NCBI GenBank assembly: GCA_004794785.1
Contig: SJOL01002760.1
Coordinates: forward strand, 190,843-254,842
DNA: 64,000 nucleotides
Reading direction: 5' to 3'
Source of the DNA: Opisthorchis felineus
Lineage: Eukaryota; Platyhelminthes; Trematoda; Opisthorchiida; Opisthorchiidae
Below, one piece after another: positions 48,601 through 59,299 of the stretch. The notes under the pieces are model-generated. The model had not been told where the DNA came from. It made no database searches and saw only the letters and a list, made by a program, of their open reading frames with translations. Position 1 is the first letter of the stretch, and each line of letters starts with the position of its first letter. The translations under genes and the position numbers were made by a program.

Positions 48601-49854
48601 TTGATTATCGCTTTTAACATCGGGTATTGTCGCCCTACTGCGCTAGTTGGAGATTGTGACTGCTCCTAACTGCCTGCGATTGCGGGCCACAGTTCAACTT
48701 CTAACACAGTGCCCCTAGCAGATCTTTTGAATCTTTTCCATTTGATTCTCGCTTGAATGGCAGCAATGGAACACGCCGCGTCCTCAATGGATTCAAGAGC
48801 ATCCTTGATCCAAGCTGGTCATGATTTCCTCGATAATGCTAAGCACCCTAAAATGCCTGACCCCCCCCCCAAGAGATCCAAGTGCAAGGCAGTGCACCAA
48901 ACCAAGTACGGCATCGCGAAGACTGCACCGTGACTGCCAAACCCAGTCTGAAGACTTGCCCGTGGTACAACATCTCTACTGCTTCCCAAACACGCGTCTC
49001 AATCCACTGAATTTGTGCCAGAACTTCAAAGCCATGGCCAAACCGTTGTACTGTCTGCTCGTCCTGCCATAGACCCAATAATTTTTCTCAAGGCACTATC
49101 AAGGAGTCAGTAAACCGGTGAACATAAACCCTTGCGGTGCAGCTAATACAGCGTGTGCTGACTATCATAGAAAACCCGAGAAACTTACTGCCTGCGACCG
49201 GTTTTTCGGCTTTGTCTAGAGGGACACCTCTTGCAACGATAGGAAACTTTTCCGTACAGTTCGCAAATAGTTGCTTTGTTGTGAGTTTGCGAGCACGAAG
49301 ACAATGTTGTTATTGTTCCTGTATTCATTAGATTACTTCCAAAAGCTGCACAGGTGAATCCACGTGAAGAAACCAACTTTTTTGTGAACCGTTTTTACCC
49401 TCTTCATAGAGAACTTACGGTAGACCACAGGAAACAATCAAAAATATGAAGTATACAACCAAGATAGATTTTGAGTACAGTTGAAAAAATGTTTGTTGCA
49501 CTGCGACTGTCTGGGAAGTTCTTAGAATCTCGAATAACTAACATCAAATACTAAATTAATATGTGATATGTAAAAGTTCACTTCCTTCAGAATAATGTTT
49601 CCAAGAAATTTGTAGTGTGCGTCTGGGAATTAGCCGGACTCACAGCCTTGCAACCGAAAAACGAAATACGAATTATGAGGGATAATTGATTGAAAGAAAT
49701 TCCAACATAAGGATCACCGATCGATACAGATTTGAGTGTGCGCGCAAATAATGTAAACGCAATATTTTCACGCAGACATTTTTATTCGACGCGTGACGGT
49801 TTTTATGAAAATTGGATGTGCCTGACAAGAATGAATAACTGAAATGAGATCAGA
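45691..49854. other. No gene recognised
   Basis: A purine-rich plus strand to about 46.9 kb is followed by pyrimidine-rich plus strand from about 47.5 to 49.1 kb, including a run of ten C at 48,861-48,870. Open frames are under 85 codons. A short exon-like piece at 49,219-49,290, with a TAG acceptor and a GTGAGT donor, was examined and not called. Confidence 0.45.
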
Positions 49855-50480
49855 CCTTTTGAAGTTGAAGATGCCGGGAACAAGCACCAAGGCGGGAAGG
49901 CAATACTAAGGGAGCCTGCCTGGTACATGGTAAGCAAACTGCGAATTGCGTAAAATAGGGAAGCAGTTTAACGAATCTGGAATAAATTAAATGTTTTATT
50001 GATCCGGTCGGCCAGTATGAACTGAAATTAAAGATCATTGCTGAGGCCAAATGGTCGTAAACATTTGAGTTTATAGCCAATGCTACGAAAAGCCCATGTG
50101 GGGATGATGAATTATTGATAAATGGTAGCTTAAATCTCAAGATCACCGTGTATAGTGCAACTTGGTAGATTCATTGGTATTGCTGTTGGCCCGGAGTCGC
50201 CCCTAAACGTTCCTTTATAAAATCAGTTAGTGCTAACGCACAGGATGGAACGCGCGCTGTAGCGAAAGTCATTGACTTTGTGGGGAGGACAAACTGAAAG
50301 TACACGGAGATGGTTAAATCGGAGGGAGGGTAGAGTGGATTTGTAGGCACTAGTGCCGGATGCTGTTGAGGCCAGGTGAACAGTTTTTAGCAGTTGCAAG
50401 TAAAGGTCCCAGGGGGTGATAGTGAACGGTCGAGCTAGGAAGGGAATAGTTGTTGATGTGCGATCAGCCTGGGTAGCCAG
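49855..50480 (+). repeat. Unrecognised repeat, decayed copy 2
   Basis: It aligns along its length with 43,540-44,168, including 'ccaaggcgggaaggc', 'gatccggtcggccagtatgaactgaaattaaa', 'aatctcaagatcaccgtgtata' and 'ggatggaac..gctgtagcgaaagtcattgactttgt'. In-frame stops and indels interrupt the frame that is open in copy 1. The two copies lie 6.3 kb apart in the same orientation, one inside and one outside the inverted-repeat structure. Confidence 0.7.
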
Positions 50481-51528
50481 TGGTGTGCCATCATGGCACT
50501 GACATACCTCGATTTCTGGACAACCCCGCAACGGACCTCATATTTGAGGCTGTCGGATATTGGATGTGAAATTCTGTGGGTGGCGGGATCTTTTATGCCA
50601 AAGGGATCCACGCGGGTAGAACAAGGCTGATGAACGATCGCGCTTAATTTCTGTTCAGTTAGAGATCCACGTGGATGTGAATCAAATGCCAGGCGGGTTA
50701 GTGTACATATGCTCACTGTTAATCAGTACACGAGTGGCATAAATTTGGTGGCCTCTTTCCCTCTTCTAGGAGACTGCACCGATACCCCGGGTCAAGCAAC
50801 CATTGCGACGGAAGACATCTCCTTGACCATGGGCAGTTTGAGGGCAAGTTGCTGATTCCATTTTTATTCGGCAGGGTTCTAACTTCTTCTTGACACGATT
50901 TACACCCCAGCAGCGTCTCTCAAATTCGACCGAGCTGTGCCTTAGCCTAATTCATCAGTATGCCAGCTTTCTGAATACGCTTCAGTACAGTCTTCGGGTG
51001 AACAAATTTGTCTTTCTTCCGCATCGCGATGCATGACGTTATCGTCGGGGCACTGGATTTCGGATTTGGAAGTGATTTGCATGATGTAATCCGTGAAAAA
51101 CTCTGCGTGATCTGTATGAACTTTGCGCGGCTGACAAAATCATTGAGAACTGGTCGGGACACCTGTCAGACCCATTCGTTTCAACCAGTCAGGCATATGA
51201 ATTTCAGTCCCGTGAGTGTCAGATAACACGCGTCAACGAATGTCGTTCCCACGAAGAATACATAGCGTTTAAATTTATCGAAAGCCATATCTCGCCAACA
51301 CAGAGGAGGGGCACTTCTGAGGGCTGTCGGACTGAATGCTACTAAATATTGACTCCACTAAAAATTCGCTTGTACAGTGGCGATGTCCAAAGGGTCGTCC
51401 AGGTCTACGGCGGCCAGACTGTCATCAACTTGAACTGTAAGGAACCTGCGGCGACCATGACTATCGGGCTGAAAAGTTACTAATTATGTATAAAGCATTT
51501 GAGTGACAAGAAGAAGAAACATTGATGA
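50481..51528. other. No gene recognised
   Basis: The first 200 bases may be the weakly conserved tail of the preceding repeat. The rest shows nothing assignable. Confidence 0.4.
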
Positions 51529-51669
51529 GTCAGTGAGTGTGGGTGGGTGAGTGAGTGCGAGTGAGTTAGTGAGTGAGTGAGTGAGTGAGTGAGTGAGTGA
51601 GTGAGTGAGTGAGTGAGTGAGTGAGTGAGTGAGTGAGTCAGTCAGTCAGTCAGTCAGTCAGTCAGTGAG
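51529..51669. repeat. Compound (GTGA)n-(GTCA)n microsatellite
   Basis: About 105 bases of GTGA/GAGT repeat, with a few interruptions at the left end, pass directly into about 30 bases of GTCA/CAGT repeat. The sharp switch at 51,636-51,640 through a single base change per unit suggests that a variant unit arose and spread by slippage. Confidence 0.95.
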
Positions 51670-53048
51670 AGAAAATGGTGCCCAACTTTCGAAAACAATC
51701 TGAGGTGCCTACACCCCCAAGACCTCAGTCATAGAGTCCGGGACAAACTGATATCAGGAATGCCACCGACACCAATCAGCCGCCATTTCTCGCACTATAT
51801 ACAGCTTAGCGACGGGAAAGATGATGGAGACTCCATCCTAGAGGGCATGTCACATCATCACACAAAACCTTGATAATATGTCCGCGAACATCTCACAAGT
51901 CATGCGTTGCACATGATGTGGATTGGGCAACATGATGGAGGCAGGAAGAACAAAGCCTGTCTCGCTGGACGGTGTTTAGCCAAGCGCAGCTTACGGCCAA
52001 GCCGCTGATGTTGATGGTTCTGGTTGCCTACGATGGCTGAGGTGGCTTTTGGACAACCGAATACCCGTTTTCTAATAACTTCACTAGGAATCCGCAGACG
52101 CCGTCAAACACCAGCAACGCTTCTGAGGCATCACTGGTCAAAAGCCTGAGGACGCCTCACCTCATATGTCTGCAGGAGGCACGTCTGGAAGCTGTGAAAA
52201 ATACAGCCAAAGAAACCTATAAAATAACTTGATAAGCAGTTTGGAAGCAATACGGTTGGACGTAGTCCGGCAGCGGGGTCACTCAGCTGGGTAATTCTCC
52301 ATCAGCTGACGCCAATGCTCGCGAAGCGCTTCCAATGTTTGCGCGACACATTACGAGTGGGTCGAAGCCAACACCGTCGCCAAACCTTTTCGAGTCGATG
52401 ACGTGTCACCGTTATGCGGCATGTGAGAATAAGCGCAAAAATCCTTAGTGATATCGCAAGGATACCACTTATGGCGCAGAAGAAGAACAGACCTTCAGAG
52501 AACTTTTACTTGTTCGAGCACACCAAGGTACGGTGGATGCTATCGCAAGTATATGCAATTTGAATGACCCGGAAGAACGTGAAATACACTGGCGTATGAA
52601 CAGTATGACTATCCGACGGGTAAACACAGTCCCATTTGGACCTTAATGAGTGGTGATAAGGGCACTAGAAATTAAACTATAAAATTCCAGAATGGTAGCC
52701 TAACAAACCGAAATCCAAATAAGCCAGCCCGCGAAACCTACGTTCCGCATTGTAAAGCCATGCATCCATATTTACTAATGAATTTGTGGGGCGTAAAATG
52801 CTACAGCAAGACTGCGCCTTCTTCCCGTATTTGTTTATTTTTCAGGACTTCAGGCCCAGTACCGCGTGCGGATATGCAGTGTTGTCCATGAACTGGTCCA
52901 ACTAGAAAAGGCAGATATTCTCCGACAAACCAACTGCTCAGCTTGCGCCCCAGTAAACCTGATAGCAGAGAAGGTCAGAAGAACCGTCCGGAGACGTTTT
53001 CATTGCTGCAGTGCTGCACTGGCTGCCCAATGAAACAATCTGATTACA
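51670..53048. other. No gene recognised
   Basis: There is a short frame with PHLICLQEARLE near 52,145, faintly like the start of an apurinic-type retroelement endonuclease, and an open stretch without Met near 52,845-53,030. Neither is long enough to call. Confidence 0.4.
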
Positions 53049-53746
53049 ATGTGGACACTTTCTTCAAGTTACATTCAACCACGTGTCCCATTTGAACATA
53101 CAGTTTACGCAATTCGCGAAATTATTAATTTGATCTTGTGTGAAGATCGACTGCTTTGGTTGATGTCGGAGTTGGCTAGGAGATTTTGCCATTCCACAGG
53201 CACGTTCCCGGCAATTTCTTTCTCCATCGGCTGAAACATTTGTCTTTGGAAAGTGAAGTACAATACGTGCTGTCTGGTACATTGTGACAGGACAGTTTGA
53301 CTTGAGGTTCCATGTATCGTTCTGGATTTCCTTGGTGAACTTTATGAAGTCTATTCCGTATTTCCTTTCGATTTGGGAGGTACGAGCAATGTTGTGTGCT
53401 AAATTCGATCAGTCTGTAAAATAGGACTCACAAACCACTTGGTATAAGTGAACCGTGGTGCAGCTCACTTCTTTGTGCATTCGTGAATGGTGCATTTGTT
53501 TCGCGTTACTAGCAGGTAACCCAATGAATGGTAAGCTTTCTGTTTTTGCAGGTACAAAGTTTCAAAGGTTATATAAGAATGACCGGTAATCACATGAATT
53601 CTCGAGTTTACGGGCTGGTTGCTGGTTTACAGCCTGGTTTGCTGATGGCCAAAATGTGGCGTGACCGATTCCCCTACACATACTTGAGCAGACCCAACAA
53701 AGGCGAAAGTTTCCTTTTTCAGATGCGTGAACTTAAACGTAGAATT

Positions 53747-54039
53747 TTATGCTGACGAAAATTCGGGGACTGTGCCATACTGATGTGCATCAAGAAGGCC
53801 GAATGCCCTTGAAGAATTCTCAGCAAAATTGTATACGCTGTATTCCGTCAAGAAAGGGTACTGTGATATTTCGAAAATCGTCCAAACGGTAACTCGAGGT
53901 GACTTTCCTACGGCGAGTTCACTTGGGTAACAAGTTGGCTTTAAACCATCAAACAAATCTGTGGCTAGTTTGTGAAGAATCACCTTGATTTGGCTATCCA
54001 CGTTGTCAATGGGTCCCACGTCCATTGAGTTTGAGTTGG
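53747..54039 (-). pseudogene. Peptidase-like P4, second active-site region with DTG lost
   Basis: After an acceptor (tttccacccaacattatag) the frame reads NSNSMDVGPIDNVDS, then QIKVILHKL, SPRVTVWTIF and EYSVYN. In family A1 the matching block is DTGTSLIVGP followed by a helix and a LP.I.F strand; here VGP is kept, but the Asp-Thr-Gly positions are Asn-Ser-Asn. VYN sits where P2 also has VYN just before its donor, but no GT follows it here and the frame runs on to a TAA at 53,747. The entry phase does not match the P4 middle exon. This suggests a decayed gene or a misplaced acceptor. Confidence 0.55.
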
Positions 54040-56754
54040 CTATAATGTTGGGTGGAAATAAAAAGCTGTGAAGTTTGCTTCAAATCCTCTACTAAGCTTT
54101 TAACATTTGGCCTCTTAGGTTATTCGGACTTCGTTGAAGTTGGTAGTTTTTTCCAACTTCGGGATTTTCTGGTCTTGTTCAATTCCATGAAGACCAGTCG
54201 GGACCGACAAATTCAATCTCTTACTAGATTCGCCTCGCAACATCCTGGTTTTCATTCCTAATGCGACGCAGTACATGGTTCTCGAATGTAAATCTTATGC
54301 GATTTGTACTCGCAAACCTTCTTCTGGACTGCAACCGTACTCAGCTGGTAAGTGAGTAAGTTTTCAATGGAACTTGTCTTGTAAGTGAAATCAACTTATC
54401 CTATAGAGCAGAGAAGTTCTGTACAGCTGTTTCATTCCCATTGGGAATCATCAATAATGAAAATCTCAAGGATGCCAGAGAAATTCTAATTGCGAACTCA
54501 CGGTCAGTGGTTGAATGCTTAACACTTTGTTCAGGAGCTGTTTATCGGCATTCGGATTGGCTCCCAGTTGGACATGATGGGGCGCCACTCAACATTCACT
54601 CACGAGATTCGGTTAAAATGGTCCTGCTTTTACTAGATCTTCCAGTGAAATCTTCTCGCCTGGAAGTAACACCCAGTTTCGTTTTCCCTATGGCTGACTT
54701 TAATAGAAGATTTTCACTGGACAGCTTTGAACTGGGCATTGAATTGAACCTGTGCCCACCGGAGCTGGCCAGCAGACGGAGTTGAAAATCCACGCTGCTT
54801 TGACGAGCTTGAACCAAAGCGATTATCACACTTACTGTTCTGCATCATGGGGCCCTAGCAGAAGAAATCCTGGCAGGATAGGAAAACGACATAACTGGAG
54901 CTCGTTCAGCTAGATTCAGGAACATTCTTAAACTATTCAACGTACGTAGTTTACAATGGTTCCCGTGAGGTTTCAAAATATATCAGAATATACAGAATGC
55001 CCTTCGGTTTAGTCCCTGTCCATCTTAGCAAAGTTACGTACATTGTTTGACAAAAGGTAGTAGCTCTTTACAGCTTCTGTCACCCTGAACAGCTGGGTGG
55101 TGTGTCAGCCCAATTCGTAACGTATACAAATCAGAAACGCAAAATTCTTGGGTTAGTAAACATTGATGGCTCGAAAACACGAGGATGGTGTTATGCAAAA
55201 CACAACGAAGGTCATTGTATCAGAAAGTCATAGCGTTCTACTTGGCATATGAATATAGCCGATCTGGTTTGAATTACAAACCAACCTCTATGCGGAAAAG
55301 CTTTTGTTGACTATATTCTACACAGTCTCTTAGTAAACCATATACATTCGCCTTAGTTTTGGACCCTCTTCCGAAAACTTCCTACAACTGAATCATTTCG
55401 CTACCCCCAACACCATCATACTGAAGTCATCAGAGACTCTGGTCAATTTATTGTGGTCCGTTTGCGACTATTTCGACATTTATGTTGAAACGCGGTGTTC
55501 TAGTGACCGGACGCCTCCTTGATCAAGGGTGAATAATTGTAGACAAACCTTTAGGACAACGAAAGATGATCAAGCCAAATGGAACCTCCGTCATTGTTGA
55601 TCATTCATGTGCTGTTGGATCGTTTGAGGTCATGATAGACAACACCATGAATGGGGACACCCGTGGTTTGGGCTTCTTGGTATACTGACTAATAAATGTA
55701 GCTGACTCATGCCAACCGTTATCTTCGCCAACCCCTATAGGCCGATGACTGACTGGCATCCACCGAAGTGCATGAATGTAATGAAAATATAAGTGGTGTC
55801 TGTCCGCCAAAAAATGAAGAGAAATGACCGAGTCTCTGTAAATTTGGCAGTTGTTCAGGGTTTTCTGAGCTGAATAAATATTTTTCGAGGGATCTGCCGG
55901 GTAACTTGAGCATTGAATTTCTTGCGCACGATTTGTGCATTCAATTCTACGAATATGGTCTTCGTTATTGAAAGATCAGTTTCATGCTAGACATTGGACA
56001 CGGAAACACCCGTTTTGTGGCCGCAGATGATGACAGTTGTCATGAGCGTAATTTTCAGTCATTGATAAAATGACAGTGTAGATTCAAACCGATATTTTTA
56101 TAAACAAACGCAAGAGGAAATACGACCCCTTATGAAATCAGCATGTATTCTGATGTATAAGTCAAATGACTTGGAGCTTGTGACACAACATAATTCCGTC
56201 CGTTCTCTACCAGCATTGTATTTTACATGGGATTTTACCTGCATCTGCGGTGAATTTCTTTCAGGTCGACCGGTGGGAATCTCTTCTCATACCATTGAAG
56301 CATAACTGTTTTTGGCTGCCAGACACAAGAGCCGTATAAATGAACGACCGATTGACATCCGGCATCCCTATTTAGCGGAGTCATGTCATATATATATATA
56401 TTTTACATACATATATTTTACAGACCTCACTGATTACGAGCCTTAGTTTGTCTTCTTGGTCATGATCAAATTTGCTTAAACAGGTTTATAAGAGTAAGTG
56501 ATTTTCGACCATCAATTTACCTGGCATGAATTCGGCGGACGTAGGGAAGTGAACTCTATAGCGTACCACAAAGAGGTTGAAGCCAAAAAGAAACGACCAA
56601 ATAGAAGACGGAGATTGCAATATTGACTTCACGGATACAAATTTACAACGAAAATACAAAGCGAAACCGGCCTTGGCATGTCAAAGTGCTTTGAGCAACC
56701 TTATGAGTAGTGTATTGCGAATATACATGCATCGCGATATCTCGAATATCGTAC
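54040..56754. other. Probable intron of P4
   Basis: This lies between two minus-strand P4 segments. A plus-strand frame of 114 codons (54,441-54,785) has no motif I can name. An AT-rich patch lies at 56,388-56,423. Confidence 0.4.
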
Positions 56755-56881
56755 CAACTGAAATATGAGGCAGACTGATGCAACACATCCAGCTGTCTAA
56801 ACATCATAAATGAGAGATTCAGCTCAGTTCCAGGTGAGCCTCCCGTCAAAACAAAACTGGTATACAGATGAGTGTACTTCG
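56755..56881 (-). pseudogene. Peptidase-like P4, middle exon
   Basis: The frame reads KYTHLYTSFVLTGGSP, then TELNLSF and ASYFS, stopping two bases into a codon before GTACGA. It matches P2 14,344-14,459 (KYAHLQNAFVLAEDP ... SFI) in frame, donor position and the first bases of the intron. In pepsins it corresponds to FSVYL....GSEL.FGG up to the YW before the second site. GGS-x-GTEL is close to the pepsin consensus. The acceptor tatattag gives a phase that differs from the P2 copy by one base. Confidence 0.6.
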
Positions 56882-57260
56882 CTAATATAGTGCAATTTGG
56901 GTGCAAATAGAGCACAAGGTGGACTGAAATTCGAGAGTTGCTGCAGATTATAAGGCCTTCAAATGCATGTCATCCTTCTGCTGTCGCATCCAGGAAACTG
57001 TGATGACTATTATTTAGCGGTGTTTAAATTGACTCATTTTAATTCCTCCTATCCATCTTCCGGCGCTTTGCAGCGCTCTTGTTGCCCTCTTCAAATGAGC
57101 ATTTTAACAGCCTACAGCTCCCTACTAGGTCCCTTTGTTTTGGCCTACAGAATCTCGTGAAAATTACACAACCAAAACGCACTTCAGGAATTTCTATAAC
57201 AGTCTCACACACGAAAAATTTCTTGCAATCAGCCTAAACAACTACATGACTAGCTAAGTC

Positions 57261-57461
57261 TTAGCCCGAGGGCTCACCGTGGGGATGAGACAATAGGACT
57301 TGTTTGCATGAAGATGGAGACCAAAATGGAGTCCACTCCAAAATGATGGGGAAAATGTAACTGCAGGTACATAGCCTCTTGGAAATGTGTGAAATGAATT
57401 GGAGAAAAACAGGATGTAGACAGCTTTTACACATTACTACCGTCAGATTTACACAAAACAC
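57261..57461 (-). pseudogene. Possible P4 exon, DGILGLA-to-FW region
   Basis: The frame contains ILEWTPFWSPSSC, comparable to GLDTFWDQGGC of P2. At nucleotide level 'ggagtggactccattttgg' parallels 'ggactggacactttctgg'. It lies between the P4 first-site and middle exons on the correct strand. The (D)GILGLA motif itself is not preserved, so confidence is low. Confidence 0.33.
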
Positions 57462-57640
57462 GAGAAGCGGTCGAACATGATAAAGAGGGAATCTTTAAGG
57501 GGTAAGAATCTCTAAATATAGGCCAAGGGACGGGTTGCAGCACAGTTTGACCAGCGTGCACGCAAAATCACCGGCAATGATGGAATTCCACAGGTTTTTT
57601 CATAACTAACTTACATTTTTCCAAGGAAAAATGTTTCCAA
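57430..57640. repeat. Local duplication, unit 1
   Basis: It shares with 57,925-58,110 the order 'ccgtc', 'tt.acacaaaac.cgagaagcggt', 'aa.gagg.aa..ttaagg', 'cacaggttttttca' and 'tttttccaaggaaa'. The units are in direct orientation and diverged. Confidence 0.6.
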
Positions 57641-57659
57641 GAAAATGTAAGGAGGAAAG

Positions 57660-57960
57660 CCCTTCGCCTTGAAGTCGTTTATTGGCAAACACCAACTAAG
57701 CAGTTACAAACTACTCGACAGGAAAATAAACGTCTCATGTGCGCATAGTTTTTAAGAATGAACATCCTCACATGTCTTGTTGAACCTCCATGTGTATTCG
57801 TTGACTGCCACGCAACTGTAAACGAACACTGCAAAGCAGTTCCACAAGTCCCGTAGTAAACTTTACCTTCCATCATACGCGGGGCAGCAGTTCTAGAAAA
57901 CCACAGACTGCTCGCATCCCTCATCAGTAGTATCCGTCGTTACGCTCGGATATTTGCACA
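57660..57960. repeat. Dispersed repeat, copy 2
   Basis: Its counterpart at the window start (1-265) is in the same orientation and similar along its length, with many substitutions. The right end passes straight into unit 2 of the local duplication (57,925-58,110), so the family's full unit may be longer than the shared 265 bases. Confidence 0.7.
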
Positions 57961-58110
57961 AAACGGGAGAAGCGGTAAAATACAATACCAAGGGAACGAT
58001 TAAGGAGAACGAGGCGACCATCATGCAAGCAAACTCATCGAAATTACGGATGCTAAAATATGAATGTCGCAGGTTTTTCACAGCCGAATTGAATTTTTCC
58101 AAGGAAAGAC
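57925..58110. repeat. Local duplication, unit 2
   Basis: A diverged direct repeat of 57,430-57,640, about 0.5 kb away. Together with the dispersed repeat between them, this looks like part of a larger old element present at least one and a half times. Confidence 0.6.
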
Positions 58111-59113
58111 TTGATTACAATCAATCATACAAAGATTCGTCTTCTAAACTTAATCCGATAACCGAAATGTAGGTCGTGTCGAATGCATGCGACTGTAAGT
58201 GGAACAATATTTAACGAGTTACAGTTTCCATAATTACCTCTCGAGTATAGTCATTAGAAAATTAAAATCGACCATAATTCGTCCCTTCCTGTCAACTCAT
58301 CTCCGCTTGAAAGGATTACCCTCAAATTCGGACATCCGCTAACATTCAGATTCAACGCTGCCATTATTTGATGCTCGTATAGGAAATTTGAAGTGATTGA
58401 GGGAGTGCGAATCGGCTGTGGATTAAAAAATCTTACATGCTTTGATCATTACTACTGTGTATTACCTTTGTGTGTGAATTCCGTACATTAGATTATTTTC
58501 GGCCATATACGCCACTGAGACGTATCTTACAAGTCAAAGGGGAAGAGATCATCGGACAGATTAGTCGAGTTTAGGAAATCCGATATATTTTTCACGGTTT
58601 GTAGCTTGCGAAACCGTTAAGATTAGATTATCCATTTGGCTTTAGGTAACAAAATCTCAAATTTGTTTCCACTCTTTGTTACACCGCCAAAGGTGGGTAG
58701 GACATAGGAATGTATGAGGTGGCCGGGAGAAATACTTGAATAGTTTGCGAAAAGTGGATTCGTTTTGATCTGATGAGAGAGAACGTGAGGTGCCCGATCA
58801 ATATGAACGTAAACCCACCTTGTCTTTACTTTTCTGGTTTTAATTGACCCAAGAATATTGGACCGGACAGTAGGTCAAACCAGAACGGGATGCGGTTAAC
58901 GGACGAATGGCCAAAAAAGGCAAGTCACAAAATTTTGACAGATGGACGGTAAACTCAAGTTTGGGTTGCCATCCACTCCGGAAGTAAAGGTTTACGCGTC
59001 ATAAGCTAATCTTACGCAAGAATCGGACAAAGTTGTTTTTGACCGGGACCAGGGTAACAACGTTTCCTATCATCTGGGACCAGCTTACTCTAAGTCATAT
59101 GTTGGACCTTCGT
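58111..59113. other. Probable intron of P4
   Basis: This lies between the P4 first-site exon and the next candidate exon. No coding segment is convincing on either strand. Confidence 0.4.
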
Positions 59114-59119
59114 TTACAC

Positions 59120-59299
59120 AAAGTTAGTATCAAAAAGAACAGATAAACTACCTTCATCACCTTCAATAAGTTTAAAGGAGAATTTGGTCTTCAGTAAACT
59201 GGCTTTCGTTGTGGGCCTCCACAAATCAGTTGATTCTCCTAGGTCAAAATTGCAGTTTGATTGAAATTGAGCGAAGGAGCTGAGTAGCCCCATCCATGC
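59120..59299 (-). pseudogene. Peptidase-like P4, first active-site exon with FDLG
   Basis: The acceptor (caccgggatggttcag) and donor (GTGTAA at 59,119-59,114) enclose 60 codons in phase 0 on both sides, the same phases as the P2 first-site exon. It reads GLLSSFAQFQSNCNFD with FDLGESTDLWRP, parallel to YGTISIGTPPQ.FKVIFDTGSSNLWVP of pepsins, then KFSFKLIEG and GSLSVLFDTNF, parallel to FSI.YGTGS.SG.L..DTV. The catalytic Asp is kept, but Thr is Leu and one residue is inserted (GES for GSS). Exon length, phases and end point agree with P2, so the two are paralogues. Confidence 0.7.

Noticed and set aside
49219..49331. A short exon-like piece (TAG acceptor, GTGAGT donor) with RGTPL and FSVQF, like the start of a pepsin lobe
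   Set aside because: The phase and end point differ from the P2 and P4 first-site exons and no active-site motif is present.
52130..52190. PHLICLQEARLE, like an APE-type endonuclease of a retroelement
   Set aside because: Only a dozen residues; no further endonuclease or RT motif follows in any frame.
53049..53755. Two plus-strand frames (TFPAISFSIG and SRVYGLVAGL) resembling pepsin segments
   Set aside because: They occur in the wrong order for one gene, one hits a stop within the motif, and neither shows nucleotide similarity to the accepted exons. Possible relics but not supported.
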